A stretch of 19,970 bases of DNA from an uncultured Oscillospiraceae bacterium (lineage in GTDB: Bacteria > Bacillota > Clostridia > Oscillospirales > Oscillospiraceae). A program made the position numbers and the translations under genes. The stretch spans positions 1-19,970 of the forward strand of contig CAJTQP010000041.1 of assembly GCA_910578575.1 (NCBI GenBank), in the 5' to 3' direction. Shown here piece by piece: positions 6,030-13,397 of this stretch (within the stretch, counting starts at the first letter, position 1; every line of letters starts with the position of its first letter). The notes below the pieces were generated by a model, which saw only the letters and a list, made by a program, of their open reading frames with translations, was not told the origin of the DNA and ran no database searches.

Positions 6030-7493
6030 ATGAAACAAACCATACCATCCATTCCGAAAAGAAAGGCGATAGAGCGGGGCACTGTCGCCCTTCTTTTGTT
6101 GCTTTACCTCCTCCTGCAAGCCCCCACCCTGCAAAACGCCCCCTGGGAGGGCTATGACACCTGGCGCCAGGGGGACACCTATAGCGTGGCGGTGAACTAT
6201 ACCCAGTACAATATGAATCCCCTACGCCCCCAGTTCAACTACGACGGCAGCGAGGACATCTTCGTCCAGCTGGAACTGCAAATCGTCCCCTATCTCTCCG
6301 CCCTGCTCTTCCAGCTCACCGGCGGCCCCACCCCCCTGGTGCCCCGTGTGCTGGGCCTGCTGTGCTTCCTGGGCTCAGCGGCGTTCCTCTATGGCATCCT
6401 GCGGCGCTTTGTCCACTTCCTCCCTGCCCTGGGGGGCCTGCTGGTCTACCTGCTGCTGCCCATCTGCCTGCTCTATAGCCGGGCCATCATGCCGGAGTCC
6501 TGCGCCCTGCTCTTCTACTGCGGCGGGGTGTATTTCCTCCTGCGCTGGTTCCAGGACGATCACCGGCCATCCATTTACCTCTCCGCCCTCTTCACTGCCC
6601 TGGGTATCATCGAAAAGACCCCTGTCCTATTTGTGGGCATCCTAGTGCTGGCGGTGTTTTGGTGGAAGCTGGGGAAGGGCTGCTTCAAAGCCAAGGAATT
6701 TTACGGCTACGGCCTGCTCTCCCTGGGCCTGCCCCTGCTCTATTACACCTATGCCTCCAGCGTGGCCACCATCAGTTTTGTGGACGGCATCGCCACCAAG
6801 CACATCTTTTCCAGGGAAATCCTGGGCCTGTTCACGCGGGAGGGCCTGGCCTTCTTCTGGAACGAGCTGCCCCTGTTTTTCGGCTGGGGGGTGCTGCTGG
6901 CGGGGGCGGCGGGCTTCTGCCTGGCCATTTACAAAAAAGCCCACTTCCTCACCGTCTGGGCCCTGGCCTTCGCCCTGGAGTGGGCCACCATCGTGGTGGT
7001 CATCAAGTTCGGCTACTATCTCATCTTCATGGCCCCGCCCCTGGCGGCCCTGTGCGCCCTGCTGTTCCAGAGCCTCTTTGCCCAGAGGAAGGCCCTGGCC
7101 CTGGCCTGCGCCGCCCTAGTGGTGGTGTGGACCGCTTACACCGGCCTCCCCCGCTGGCACCAGCTCACCCAGGTGAACCAGGATATCCAAGCGGTGGGGG
7201 ACTTGATCCAGTTCACCACCCGGAAGGAGGCCGTGCTGGCGGTGGCCTGGGCGGACCCGGTGTATCTCAACGCCGCCAACCGCCACGGCTACCGGGTCCT
7301 CCTGCCGGAGGGGGGCTGCCCGGACCCCGCCGCCAGCCTCCAAGCCCTCCGGGACCAGGGGGTGGATTACTTCCTGGTGATTGGCCCCGGCATCCCCCAG
7401 GACGACGGGCGTTATCTGGAGTATTTGAACCAACACTGTCCTGTGGCGGTGGAAACGGAACATGGGCTGTGTACCCTATACGAAATGAGGTGA
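6030..7493 (+). CDS. GT39-like membrane glycosyltransferase
   Basis: 487-residue polytopic protein of the ArnT/PMT (GT-C, glycosyltransferase 39-like) class, which moves a sugar from a polyprenyl-phosphate carrier to an acceptor on the outer face of the membrane. A first helix (about residues 17-31) is followed by the family's loop with WRQGDTYSVAVNY (45-57); the acidic residues D43 and D49 are the likely catalytic pair. Many further hydrophobic helices follow up to about residue 365, then a hydrophilic extracytoplasmic C-terminal part (about 370-487). The ribosome site is weak (CGAGGCG, 6018-6024). The next gene starts 4 nt after the stop. The acceptor is unknown; a cell-wall polymer is inferred from the neighbours. 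Confidence 0.84.
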   Translation: MKQTIPSIPKRKAIERGTVALLLLLYLLLQAPTLQNAPWEGYDTWRQGDTYSVAVNYTQYNMNPLRPQFNYDGSEDIFVQLELQIVPYLSALLFQLTGGPTPLVPRVLGLLCFLGSAAFLYGILRRFVHFLPALGGLLVYLLLPICLLYSRAIMPESCALLFYCGGVYFLLRWFQDDHRPSIYLSALFTALGIIEKTPVLFVGILVLAVFWWKLGKGCFKAKEFYGYGLLSLGLPLLYYTYASSVATISFVDGIATKHIFSREILGLFTREGLAFFWNELPLFFGWGVLLAGAAGFCLAIYKKAHFLTVWALAFALEWATIVVVIKFGYYLIFMAPPLAALCALLFQSLFAQRKALALACAALVVVWTAYTGLPRWHQLTQVNQDIQAVGDLIQFTTRKEAVLAVAWADPVYLNAANRHGYRVLLPEGGCPDPAASLQALRDQGVDYFLVIGPGIPQDDGRYLEYLNQHCPVAVETEHGLCTLYEMR

Positions 7494-7497
7494 GGGG

Positions 7498-7941
7498 ATG
7501 GAATTTCTCAAAAAAATGATCCGTAAGTTCCACAAACTCTTTGAATACCTGTTCTACTCCGTCCTCTCCACCATCCTGGACGTGGCCATCGTCTGGGCCC
7601 TGTACAACAAGGCGGGGCTGAACATTACCTTGGCCAACACCATCGGCGTGGTGGCGGGGTTCCTGCTGGGGTATGTGCTGGCCTCCAAGCGGGTGTTTGA
7701 GGCCAACTACAGTATGCCCTCCTTCCTCATCTACTTCGGCACCTTCCTGGGGGGGCTGGTGCTGGCGGATGTGCTCATCACCGTCACCCACCGCTCCCTC
7801 ATCACCTCCTGTCCGGAGTGGTTCGCCTTTTTGGTGAGCAAGGGGGTGTCGGTGGTGGTGCCCTTCTTCGCCATGTACTTTGCCCGGAAAGTCCTCTATG
7901 CCCAACTCAGGAGAAAGGAGGGCCAGAAGCCCCATGAATAA
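7498..7941 (+). CDS. GtrA family membrane protein (putative lipid-linked sugar flippase)
   Basis: 147-residue protein with four predicted helices (about residues 17-35, 43-62, 75-95 and 108-128) and the GtrA family layout: FEYLFYSVLSTILD near the first helix, LANTIGVVAGFLLGYVLASKRVF (about 46-68), and a basic, aromatic end of the last helix. GtrA-type proteins are thought to flip polyprenyl-phosphate sugars across the membrane. It lies between the two glycosyltransferases whose steps it would connect. GAGGTGAGGGG immediately precedes ATG 7498, and it overlaps the next gene by 8 nt. The family is clear; the sugar is unknown. Confidence 0.88.
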   Translation: MEFLKKMIRKFHKLFEYLFYSVLSTILDVAIVWALYNKAGLNITLANTIGVVAGFLLGYVLASKRVFEANYSMPSFLIYFGTFLGGLVLADVLITVTHRSLITSCPEWFAFLVSKGVSVVVPFFAMYFARKVLYAQLRRKEGQKPHE

Positions 7942-8686
7942 GTTGATGGTATACCTGCCCTGCTACAACGAGGCGGAAAACATCCAGGCCCTCACCGCCC
8001 TCTGGCTGGCGGAGGCCCCTGCCCTGGAGGCCAGGGGCTATGCCCTGGAAGTGGTGCCTGTGGACGACAAGAGCACCGACGATACCCTCCCCCTGATTAC
8101 CCGCCTGGCGGCGGAGCACGCGGCGGTGCGGGTGATCGCCCACCAGGTGAACCGGAACCTGGGGGGCGTGCTGGACACCGCCGTAAAGGATTTCCTCCAA
8201 CGTTCCAAGGACGGGGACCTGATGTGCGTCATGGACGGGGACAACACCCACAAGCCCGCCTACGTCCACCCCATGCTCACCGCCCTGGAAAAGGGGGCGG
8301 ACTGTGTCATCGCCTCCCGCTACCAGAAGGGGGCCCAGACCCACGGCGTCCCCCCCATCCGCCTGCTGCTCAGCGACTGCGCCCGGCTCTACTATACCCT
8401 TATTCTCCGGGTCCCCGGCGTCCGGGACTACACCTGCGGCTATCGCCTCTACACCCGCGCCGCCCTGGAGAAGGCCGCCGCCCACTATGGGAACAAGCTC
8501 ATCACCCGCCAGACCTTTTCCTGTATGATGGAGCTGCTCTATAAACTCCACCGCTGCGGCTGCCGCTTCGCCGAAGTGCCCTTCACCCTGCGCTATGATG
8601 ACAAGGGCGGGGCTAGTAAGATGCGGGTGGTGAAGACTATGGTGGATAGCCTCTCTACCGCCTTGAAGCTGCGATTGGGGCGGTGA
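7934..8686 (+). CDS. GT2 family polyprenyl-phosphate glycosyltransferase (DPM1-like)
   Basis: 250-residue family-2 glycosyltransferase of the dolichol/undecaprenyl-phosphate sugar synthase type; it would load a sugar from a nucleotide donor onto the carrier lipid in the cytoplasm. Motifs: YLPCYNEAENIQAL (residues 7-20), VVPVDDKSTDDT (40-51), NLGGVLDTAV (75-84), the metal-binding DGD (101-103), VIASRYQKGA (125-134) and the DYTCGYRLYTRAAL acceptor-region motif (165-178). ATG 7934, with AAGGAGGG (7916-7923) upstream, is preferred over an earlier in-frame ATG at 7880 that lies deep in the GtrA gene. It overlaps gtrA by 8 nt and ends the three-gene operon. Confidence 0.89.
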   Translation: MNKLMVYLPCYNEAENIQALTALWLAEAPALEARGYALEVVPVDDKSTDDTLPLITRLAAEHAAVRVIAHQVNRNLGGVLDTAVKDFLQRSKDGDLMCVMDGDNTHKPAYVHPMLTALEKGADCVIASRYQKGAQTHGVPPIRLLLSDCARLYYTLILRVPGVRDYTCGYRLYTRAALEKAAAHYGNKLITRQTFSCMMELLYKLHRCGCRFAEVPFTLRYDDKGGASKMRVVKTMVDSLSTALKLRLGR

Positions 8687-8720
8687 GGGGAATCGTCTTA
8701 AAAAAGCGCGCCGTAACCAC

Positions 8721-8870
8721 GGGCCGGCGAGGGCGCCGGCCCCTACATCCAACGCGGTTGGCACGCAAGATAGCTGTGTTTACACGACAGGCCCAACCAT
8801 GTATATTGTGAACATACGGGTGGTGAGGAGCCCGGCGTGTCTTTGTAGGGGACGCCGCCCTCGGCGTCCC
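8721..8870 (-). repeat. 150-bp REP/BIME-like element, copy A
   Basis: Two perfect 9-bp hairpins face each other around a ~100-bp core. Hairpin 1 is 8721-8729 with 8734-8742 and loop AGGG, followed by CTAC (8743-8746). Hairpin 2 is 8849-8857 with 8862-8870 and loop CCCT, preceded by GTAG (8845-8848). Read on the minus strand, it aligns without a length change to the 150-bp element at 13207-13356: CCCCTACAAAGACACGCCG and GTTGGATGTAGGGGCCG are shared exactly, and GTTCACAAT falls at the same column in the core. GTAG directly at the foot of a hairpin is the hallmark of REP sequences moved by RAYT transposases in proteobacteria. No target duplication or coding capacity is seen. Confidence 0.85.
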
Positions 8871-8932
8871 GCATTCCCTTCAATTTCTACGTTTTTTATA
8901 TGCTTATCCCCTTTGGGAGGGTAAAGTTGTTC

Positions 8933-8961
8933 TTTACAAACAAGGATAAATCGGTTATATT
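8933..8961 (+). promoter_or_regulatory. Probable promoter of the second Uma2 gene
   Basis: TTTACA (8933-8938), 17-bp spacer and TATATT (8956-8961), about 190 bp before the gene start. The -35 sits within a small inverted repeat (TTGTT...AACAA). This AT-rich patch contrasts with the GC-rich flanks. Confidence 0.5.
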
Positions 8962-9019
8962 GTGGACATAGTATAAAATTGGAATTTGAGGTGGAAATTT
9001 CGTGTCGCCACGCGCCACA

Positions 9020-9052
9020 TGCCTTGTGCAATGGGCAAAAGAAATGTAGGGG
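9020..9052 (+). repeat. Possible decayed fragment of the 150-bp element
   Basis: TGCCTTGTG (9020-9028) and ATGTAGGGG (9044-9052) occur with a 15-nt gap, the same words and spacing as in the right part of the copy at 13207-13356 (13305-13337). The hairpin that should follow GTAGGGG is absent. Confidence 0.35.
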
Positions 9053-9082
9053 AACGGCACGCCTGCCAAATAGCCAAAACCC

Positions 9083-9123
9083 CGCCAAGGCTGTTGCGTG
9101 CGTGCAGCAGCCTTGGCGTTTTT
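9083..9123 (+). terminator. Strong terminator hairpin in the leader of the second Uma2 gene
   Basis: An 11-bp perfect stem, CGCCAAGGCTG (9083-9093) with CAGCCTTGGCG (9108-9118), is extended by four further pairs (one wobble) to a 6-nt loop and followed by T5 (9119-9123). It lies between the probable promoter at 8933-8961 and ATG 9149, so it would stop leader transcripts unless the gene is controlled by attenuation or uses a closer promoter that I do not see. Confidence 0.82.
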
Positions 9124-9148
9124 GTGGATTCAGAAAAGGAGTATCTTT

Positions 9149-9721
9149 ATGACGGAAAAATTGCCCTATCAAGAAGAACAGCGCAAAGAGCTGATCGGGG
9201 GAACCGTGGTTATGATGTCCCCCCGGCCCTCTGTGAACCACAATCATATCGTTTTTAATCTTTCCCTGCTGTTTGGCAATTACCTGCGTGGCAAGAAATG
9301 CACCCCGTTTTCCGATGGCGTAGACCTGTTTCTTGACACGGACAACCGCTTTGTCCCCGATTTCATGGTCGTTTGCGACCCGGATAAGATCGAGAACGAT
9401 GGCGTACACGGCGCACCAGATTTGGTGGTAGAAGTGCTGTCGCCCAGTACGGCGAAGAATGACCGCGGGCATAAAAAAGAGGTTTATGCAAGGTGCGGCA
9501 CACGGGAGTACTGGATCGTCAGCCCCGATGAAAAATCCATCGAGGTCTATCGCCAGGACAAGGGGCAATTTAGGTTTCACGATCTGTATTCCCAGCATCC
9601 CGACTGGATGCTGGCAAAGATGTCTGAGGAGGAACGTGCCGCGGTGGTGACACACTTCAAGTGCTGTCTGTTCGATGATTTGGAGATCGCGATAGAAGAT
9701 ATCTTCTATCGGACCGTTTGA
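9149..9721 (+). CDS. Uma2 family (DUF820) PD-(D/E)XK endonuclease-fold protein, second copy
   Basis: 190 residues with the Uma2 signatures: ELIGGTVVMMSPRPSVNHNH (residues 14-33), FVPDFMVVCDPDKI (68-81), GAPDLVVEVLSPST (88-101, with D91/E95 as probable active-site acids) and YARCGTREYWIVSPDE (113-128). The C-terminus is longer than in the copy at 1554 and contains an extra helical insert (about 147-172). AAAAGGAG lies 8 nt before ATG 9149; in-frame starts further upstream fall in the terminator hairpin. Codon use is less GC-rich than in the flanking glycosylation and LTA genes, consistent with lateral acquisition. Function unknown. Confidence 0.87.
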   Translation: MTEKLPYQEEQRKELIGGTVVMMSPRPSVNHNHIVFNLSLLFGNYLRGKKCTPFSDGVDLFLDTDNRFVPDFMVVCDPDKIENDGVHGAPDLVVEVLSPSTAKNDRGHKKEVYARCGTREYWIVSPDEKSIEVYRQDKGQFRFHDLYSQHPDWMLAKMSEEERAAVVTHFKCCLFDDLEIAIEDIFYRTV

Positions 9722-9818
9722 ACACAAAAACCACCCCCAGTGTTGGCGCAGCAGGAGGAAGTAGAAAAGACTATGCGCCCAAGGTAGGGTTGCACTTGGA
9801 TAAGCTAGGAGAGTAACG

Positions 9819-10343
9819 ATGAAAAGATCGACTGCCTTTTTCCAACAGAAAAAAGTCCTTGTAAGCCTTTCCGTCCTCTTCCTATGCCTGGGTCTCCTTG
9901 GCATAGCACGCTCGACATATAGAGCCCACACAATGGGATCCCTCTATGACGCAACCCCAGAGGAGCTACAGCGCTGCCTAGAGGACAAGGGCACCCTATC
10001 CTCCTGGGGCTGGTATTCCAACGACGAGCTTGTCTCCCACCAATTTTTCTCCACCGGCATCTCCGAGCTGGGGCCCGTAACTCTGGCGGAGGCACAGGAG
10101 ATCACGATAGAGGTCAAAACCAGACATGGGGCAGCGAAGCTTGCCGTGCTATCCCCAACAGGAGACTTGCGTTTATTGGAGCAAAGCGCCGCATCCTATC
10201 TTGCCCAGGCGCCAGGGGAGTACCGGGTTTACAGTGTGATGAAACAATTTTGGGGAAAGATCCAAGTCAAGCCGGGGGAGGACATGGGGGAGAGAAACCA
10301 TGAGGAGACTGCGGAGACCGGGGAAGATTGGGGGGGAGAATAG
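9819..10343 (+). CDS. Hypothetical protein with N-terminal membrane anchor
   Basis: 174 residues, not recognised as a named family. After a basic start, residues about 12-31 form one hydrophobic helix (VLVSLSVLFLCLGLLGIA), either a membrane anchor or an uncleaved signal. The rest is a soluble, probably extracytoplasmic domain with alternating beta-like segments ending in YRVYSVMKQFWGKIQVKPGE, then a short acidic tail. AGGAGAG (9807-9813) precedes ATG 9819. It stands alone between the Uma2 gene and the promoter of the LTA-synthase-like gene, with less GC-rich codons than the latter. No catalytic motif is evident. Confidence 0.65.
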   Translation: MKRSTAFFQQKKVLVSLSVLFLCLGLLGIARSTYRAHTMGSLYDATPEELQRCLEDKGTLSSWGWYSNDELVSHQFFSTGISELGPVTLAEAQEITIEVKTRHGAAKLAVLSPTGDLRLLEQSAASYLAQAPGEYRVYSVMKQFWGKIQVKPGEDMGERNHEETAETGEDWGGE

Positions 10344-10449
10344 CGTAGCCTTTCAGAGGAATGCGCGATTTTTGTCCCCTTTGTGTGGATAACCGAAAAC
10401 ACCCTGTCAAGATTGGTAAACCTACCAAATCAAGTTCTCTCAGCCGTCC

Positions 10450-10478
10450 TTGCGCAAATGACAACTTTCGATTATAAT
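10450..10478 (+). promoter_or_regulatory. Sigma-A promoter of the LTA-synthase-like gene
   Basis: TTGCGC (10450-10455), 17-bp spacer and exact TATAAT (10473-10478), about 70 bp before ATG 10547. The remaining intergenic sequence, 10344-10449, shows no gene or clear terminator. Confidence 0.7.
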
Positions 10479-10546
10479 AGGGAAGCATCGACTTTAGAAA
10501 CTTGAAAACCCTGCCGCCGGCACTGCGGCAGATGGGAGGAAGCGAT

Positions 10547-12538
10547 ATGTCCCTACAAGCCCCCACAGACACCGCCCCCCAGGCCCTGCAAACGGTGGTC
10601 CCCCCCGCCACGGAGCTGCCCGCCCAAGGGGAACCCCAGGTCCAGGAGACCCCGCGGGAGCCGGGGAAGCTGCGGCGTACTTGGCAGACCCTCTGGGCCC
10701 GTCTGGGTGCCAAGCCCACCCATCCCGTGGCCTTCACCCTGGTCAGTCTCCTGGTGGCGCCCCTGATTACCCTCTACGCCAGCCAGGTGGTCTGGCTCCA
10801 AAGCCTCTGGAAGCCCCTGCCCTGGATGCTGGGGCATTTGGGGTCCGTGGGGCTGTTTTGGCTGCTGTTTTCCAGCGCCAGCCTGGCCCTCTACGGCCTC
10901 ATCCGCCGCCTGTTCTGGGCCTTTATCCCAGAAGTGGGATTGTTCATGGGGGTGGCGGTGTCCAGCCGGATCAAATATGACATCACCGGCGCCCCCCTCC
11001 AGCTCAGCGACTTCTCCATGGTGGGCAAGCTGGGGGAGATCACCGGCTTCGCCACCCAACAGCTCCTCCCCACCCTGCTGACCATTTTGGGCATCGTGGT
11101 GGCCGCCATCCTCACCGAGACCCTACGGCGGAAGGAGACCTGGCACCTCTCCTGGAAAAAAGGCCTCATCATGGCCCTGGTGAGTGTGGCGGTGCTCCTC
11201 TCCGCCTTCTTCCCCGGCCCCCTGCAAGCCGCCGCCAGTTATTTGGACCAGGACTGCGTGGACCAGATGGAGCGCAACGACCAGAGCGGCGTGGTGCTGG
11301 GGATGTACACCGCCTGGGTCCACCGCCAGGCCGCCGGCCGGGGGGAGACCAACGAGCAGCTCCAGGCCCTGGCCCAACGGGTGGTGGAGGACGCCGCCCA
11401 GCCCACCCCCTGCGCCCTGGAGGAGGTGCCGGACATCATCTTCATCACCTCCGAGAGCTTCTTTGACATCACCCGGCTCAAGGAGCTGAAATTCGCCCAG
11501 GACCCCCTGCCGGTGTTCCACCGCTTGGCGGAGGAGGGCACCAACGGCCGCTTCTTCTCCAACACCTTCGGCGGCGGCACCGGGAACGTGGAGATGGAGA
11601 TGTTCACCTGCCTCTCCAACGGCCTGCTGAAGGAGGGGGATACCCTGTGTACCCTGGACGACGAGTTGTACGAGACCCTTCCCACCACCATCCGGGCCCT
11701 GAAAAACGCCGGCTATTCCACCACCGCCGTCCACTCCTACAACGACGAGCTCTTCGAGCGCCGGGATAACTTCCCCGCCATCGGCTTCGACAAGGTGGTC
11801 TTTGACCGGGACTTCATCACCGAGCCGGAGATGGCCGGCATCTATATCTCCGACGACAGCCTGGCCGACGAGATCATCACCCGCTACGAGCGGCGCAACC
11901 GCAGCAAGCCCTGCCTGATCTATGGCCTGTCCATGGAGAACCACCAGCCCTACTATGAGGAGAAATATGACGACGACTCCGGCTTCCCCGCCCGGTGCAG
12001 CCAGCTGAGTCAGGCGGATCTGAAGATCGTGGACTCCCTGGTCCACAGCCTCAACCACGCCGACGCCTCCCTGGGCCGCTTGGTGGAGTATTTCTCCCAG
12101 GTGGACCGCCCGGTGCTGCTGGTGTTCGTGGGGGATCACCTCCCCTCTTTGAAGCTCAGCGACGAGGAGTACATCTACTGCCACCTGGGCTACACCCCCC
12201 CGGAGCCCACCACCGATTGGAACGAGGACAGCATGCGGGAACGCCTCACCACGGAGTATGTGATCTGGAGCAACTATGAGACCGAGCCCAAGGCCGACGA
12301 GGACCAGAGCTGCACCTTCCTGGGGCTGGAGGTCCTGCGCCGGGCGGGCATCCCCCTCAACGACTACTTCTCCTGGATGCTGGAGAACGTGCGGCCCTAC
12401 ATGTTGAAAACCCAGGGCCGGGTGTTCGCCACCCCCGACGGCAACGTCACCTACCAGCCCGACCGCAGCGCGCAGGTGGCCCTGGAGAGCTACCGCGCCC
12501 TGCAAGAGGCCCTGCTCTATGGCAAGGACAGAAAATGA
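10547..12538 (+). CDS. LTA synthase family membrane sulfatase (phosphoglycerol/phosphoethanolamine-type transferase)
   Basis: 663 residues: a Pro/Glu-rich cytoplasmic N-terminus (1-55), about five transmembrane helices (roughly 60-80, 98-125, 130-142, 172-192 and 206-226), then an extracellular sulfatase-fold domain (about 293-635). Metal-site residues are visible as TSESFFD (301-307, E303) and GDHLPS (529-534, D530/H531). FSNTFGGGTGNVEMEMFT (337-354) carries the likely nucleophile T345, and SMENHQPYY supplies H465. The family transfers glycerol phosphate or similar groups from lipids to cell-surface polymers. ATG 10547 is chosen for its GGGAGG site; the frame is open to TTG 10502. The exact product (lipoteichoic acid or another polymer) cannot be read from sequence. 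The next gene follows 19 nt downstream. Confidence 0.89.
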   Translation: MSLQAPTDTAPQALQTVVPPATELPAQGEPQVQETPREPGKLRRTWQTLWARLGAKPTHPVAFTLVSLLVAPLITLYASQVVWLQSLWKPLPWMLGHLGSVGLFWLLFSSASLALYGLIRRLFWAFIPEVGLFMGVAVSSRIKYDITGAPLQLSDFSMVGKLGEITGFATQQLLPTLLTILGIVVAAILTETLRRKETWHLSWKKGLIMALVSVAVLLSAFFPGPLQAAASYLDQDCVDQMERNDQSGVVLGMYTAWVHRQAAGRGETNEQLQALAQRVVEDAAQPTPCALEEVPDIIFITSESFFDITRLKELKFAQDPLPVFHRLAEEGTNGRFFSNTFGGGTGNVEMEMFTCLSNGLLKEGDTLCTLDDELYETLPTTIRALKNAGYSTTAVHSYNDELFERRDNFPAIGFDKVVFDRDFITEPEMAGIYISDDSLADEIITRYERRNRSKPCLIYGLSMENHQPYYEEKYDDDSGFPARCSQLSQADLKIVDSLVHSLNHADASLGRLVEYFSQVDRPVLLVFVGDHLPSLKLSDEEYIYCHLGYTPPEPTTDWNEDSMRERLTTEYVIWSNYETEPKADEDQSCTFLGLEVLRRAGIPLNDYFSWMLENVRPYMLKTQGRVFATPDGNVTYQPDRSAQVALESYRALQEALLYGKDRK

Positions 12539-12557
12539 CCCAAAGGAGGTTGCAACC

Positions 12558-13136
12558 ATGACCCTGCCCCCCAATCCCCACCGCGCCGCCCTGGCGGAGG
12601 AAGCGGTGGCCGTCTTGAACCGGTACCGGGACTTCCCCTCCACCTACGCCCTCTCCGCCGCTCTGGCCCCAATGGTGGACGGCCAGCCCCGGATCGCCGT
12701 GACCCTCACCCGTCCCGACGGCACCCCCTTTGCCCAGAGCCCGGAGCAGGTGGACCAAAAGCTGGCCCACCTGCGGGAGCAGACCGTGGTGGTGCGCCCC
12801 TTCTACCTGCCCCAGATGAAAAACCTCTGGGATGAGAGCGACGCCAACGTCTTCCAGGCCGTGGACTTCGATTACGCCGCCATCCTGGGCTATGGCCAGG
12901 GGGAGGACGGGACGCTGTTTCTCAAGAACCTGTACTTCCCCCCGGTGGATGCCTTCCTGGGCGGCCAGAGCCCCAAGGAGGACGGCTATCACATCCGCTT
13001 GGCCACCTTTAATGCCTACCGCCTGAGCCTGGACCCCAGGAAGACCTTTGCTCGCTTCCTCTACCTGGCCGAGCGGATGGGGGAGGCATTGGAGTACCAG
13101 TATGACAAACAGGGGTTCTTTTACAGCAACCCCTGA
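12558..13136 (+). CDS. Hypothetical protein co-transcribed with the LTA-synthase-like gene
   Basis: 192-residue soluble protein with no signal peptide or membrane segment and no family I recognise. It has an N-terminal helix (AALAEEAVAVLNRYRDF, residues 9-25), a central part with VRPFYLPQMKNLWDESDANVFQAVDFDYAAILGYGQ split across about 79-115, and a C-terminal helix rich in aromatics. One of the best ribosome sites in the window, AAAGGAGGT (12542-12550), is 7 nt before ATG 12558, and the gene starts 19 nt after the sulfatase gene, so it is very likely expressed in the same operon. The role is unknown; a cytoplasmic partner of envelope synthesis is possible but unsupported by any motif. Confidence 0.75.
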   Translation: MTLPPNPHRAALAEEAVAVLNRYRDFPSTYALSAALAPMVDGQPRIAVTLTRPDGTPFAQSPEQVDQKLAHLREQTVVVRPFYLPQMKNLWDESDANVFQAVDFDYAAILGYGQGEDGTLFLKNLYFPPVDAFLGGQSPKEDGYHIRLATFNAYRLSLDPRKTFARFLYLAERMGEALEYQYDKQGFFYSNP

Positions 13137-13206
13137 CATAGCCTATCGGGAACGTGCGGTTCAGGATGGGGTGTTCTCAGGTTACGGATTCGATGGACCG
13201 AGACGC

Positions 13207-13356
13207 GGGCCGGCGAGGGCGCCGGCCCCTACAAAGACACGCCGTTGCCCGCACCGCCCATTGGTTCACAATGGACGCGAGGGAGCGTTCTATATGCGCC
13301 CGCTTGCCTTGTGGGCTGACTACGTTGGATGTAGGGGCCGCCGCCCTCGGCGGCCC
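13207..13356 (+). repeat. 150-bp REP/BIME-like element, copy B
   Basis: Left hairpin 13207-13215 with 13220-13228 (loop AGGG), followed by CTAC (13229-13232 region); right hairpin 13335-13343 with 13348-13356 (loop CCCT), preceded by GTAG (13331-13334). It is exactly as long as copy A (8721-8870) and aligns with its reverse complement. Between copies the stems differ by paired changes: A-T versus C-G at stem position 4 and C-G versus G-C at position 7 of the left hairpin, and G-C versus C-G at position 7 of the right hairpin. So the folds are conserved while the sequence varies. It fills most of the gap between the unknown gene and the peptide-transporter ATPases. Confidence 0.86.
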
Positions 13357-13368
13357 TTCGTTTTTTTT
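13335..13368 (+). terminator. Terminator formed by the right hairpin of repeat copy B
   Basis: The perfect 9-bp GC stem of the repeat (13335-13356) is followed after TTCG by T8 (13361-13368), giving a functional-looking terminator for the upstream operon. The other copy lacks a T-run, so terminator function here depends on the insertion site. Confidence 0.6.
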
Positions 13369-13397
13369 ACCACCTGACATTGCATAGGAGGACCCCC

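Noticed and set aside
8986..9258. 90-residue + strand frame from TTG 8986 across the leader terminator
   Set aside because: It spans a strong terminator hairpin and overlaps the second Uma2 gene out of frame; no motif.
11123..12643. 506-residue minus-strand open frame opposite the LTA-synthase-family gene
   Set aside because: Shadow of a clearly functional sulfatase domain with catalytic motifs; no ribosome site or family pattern on the minus strand.
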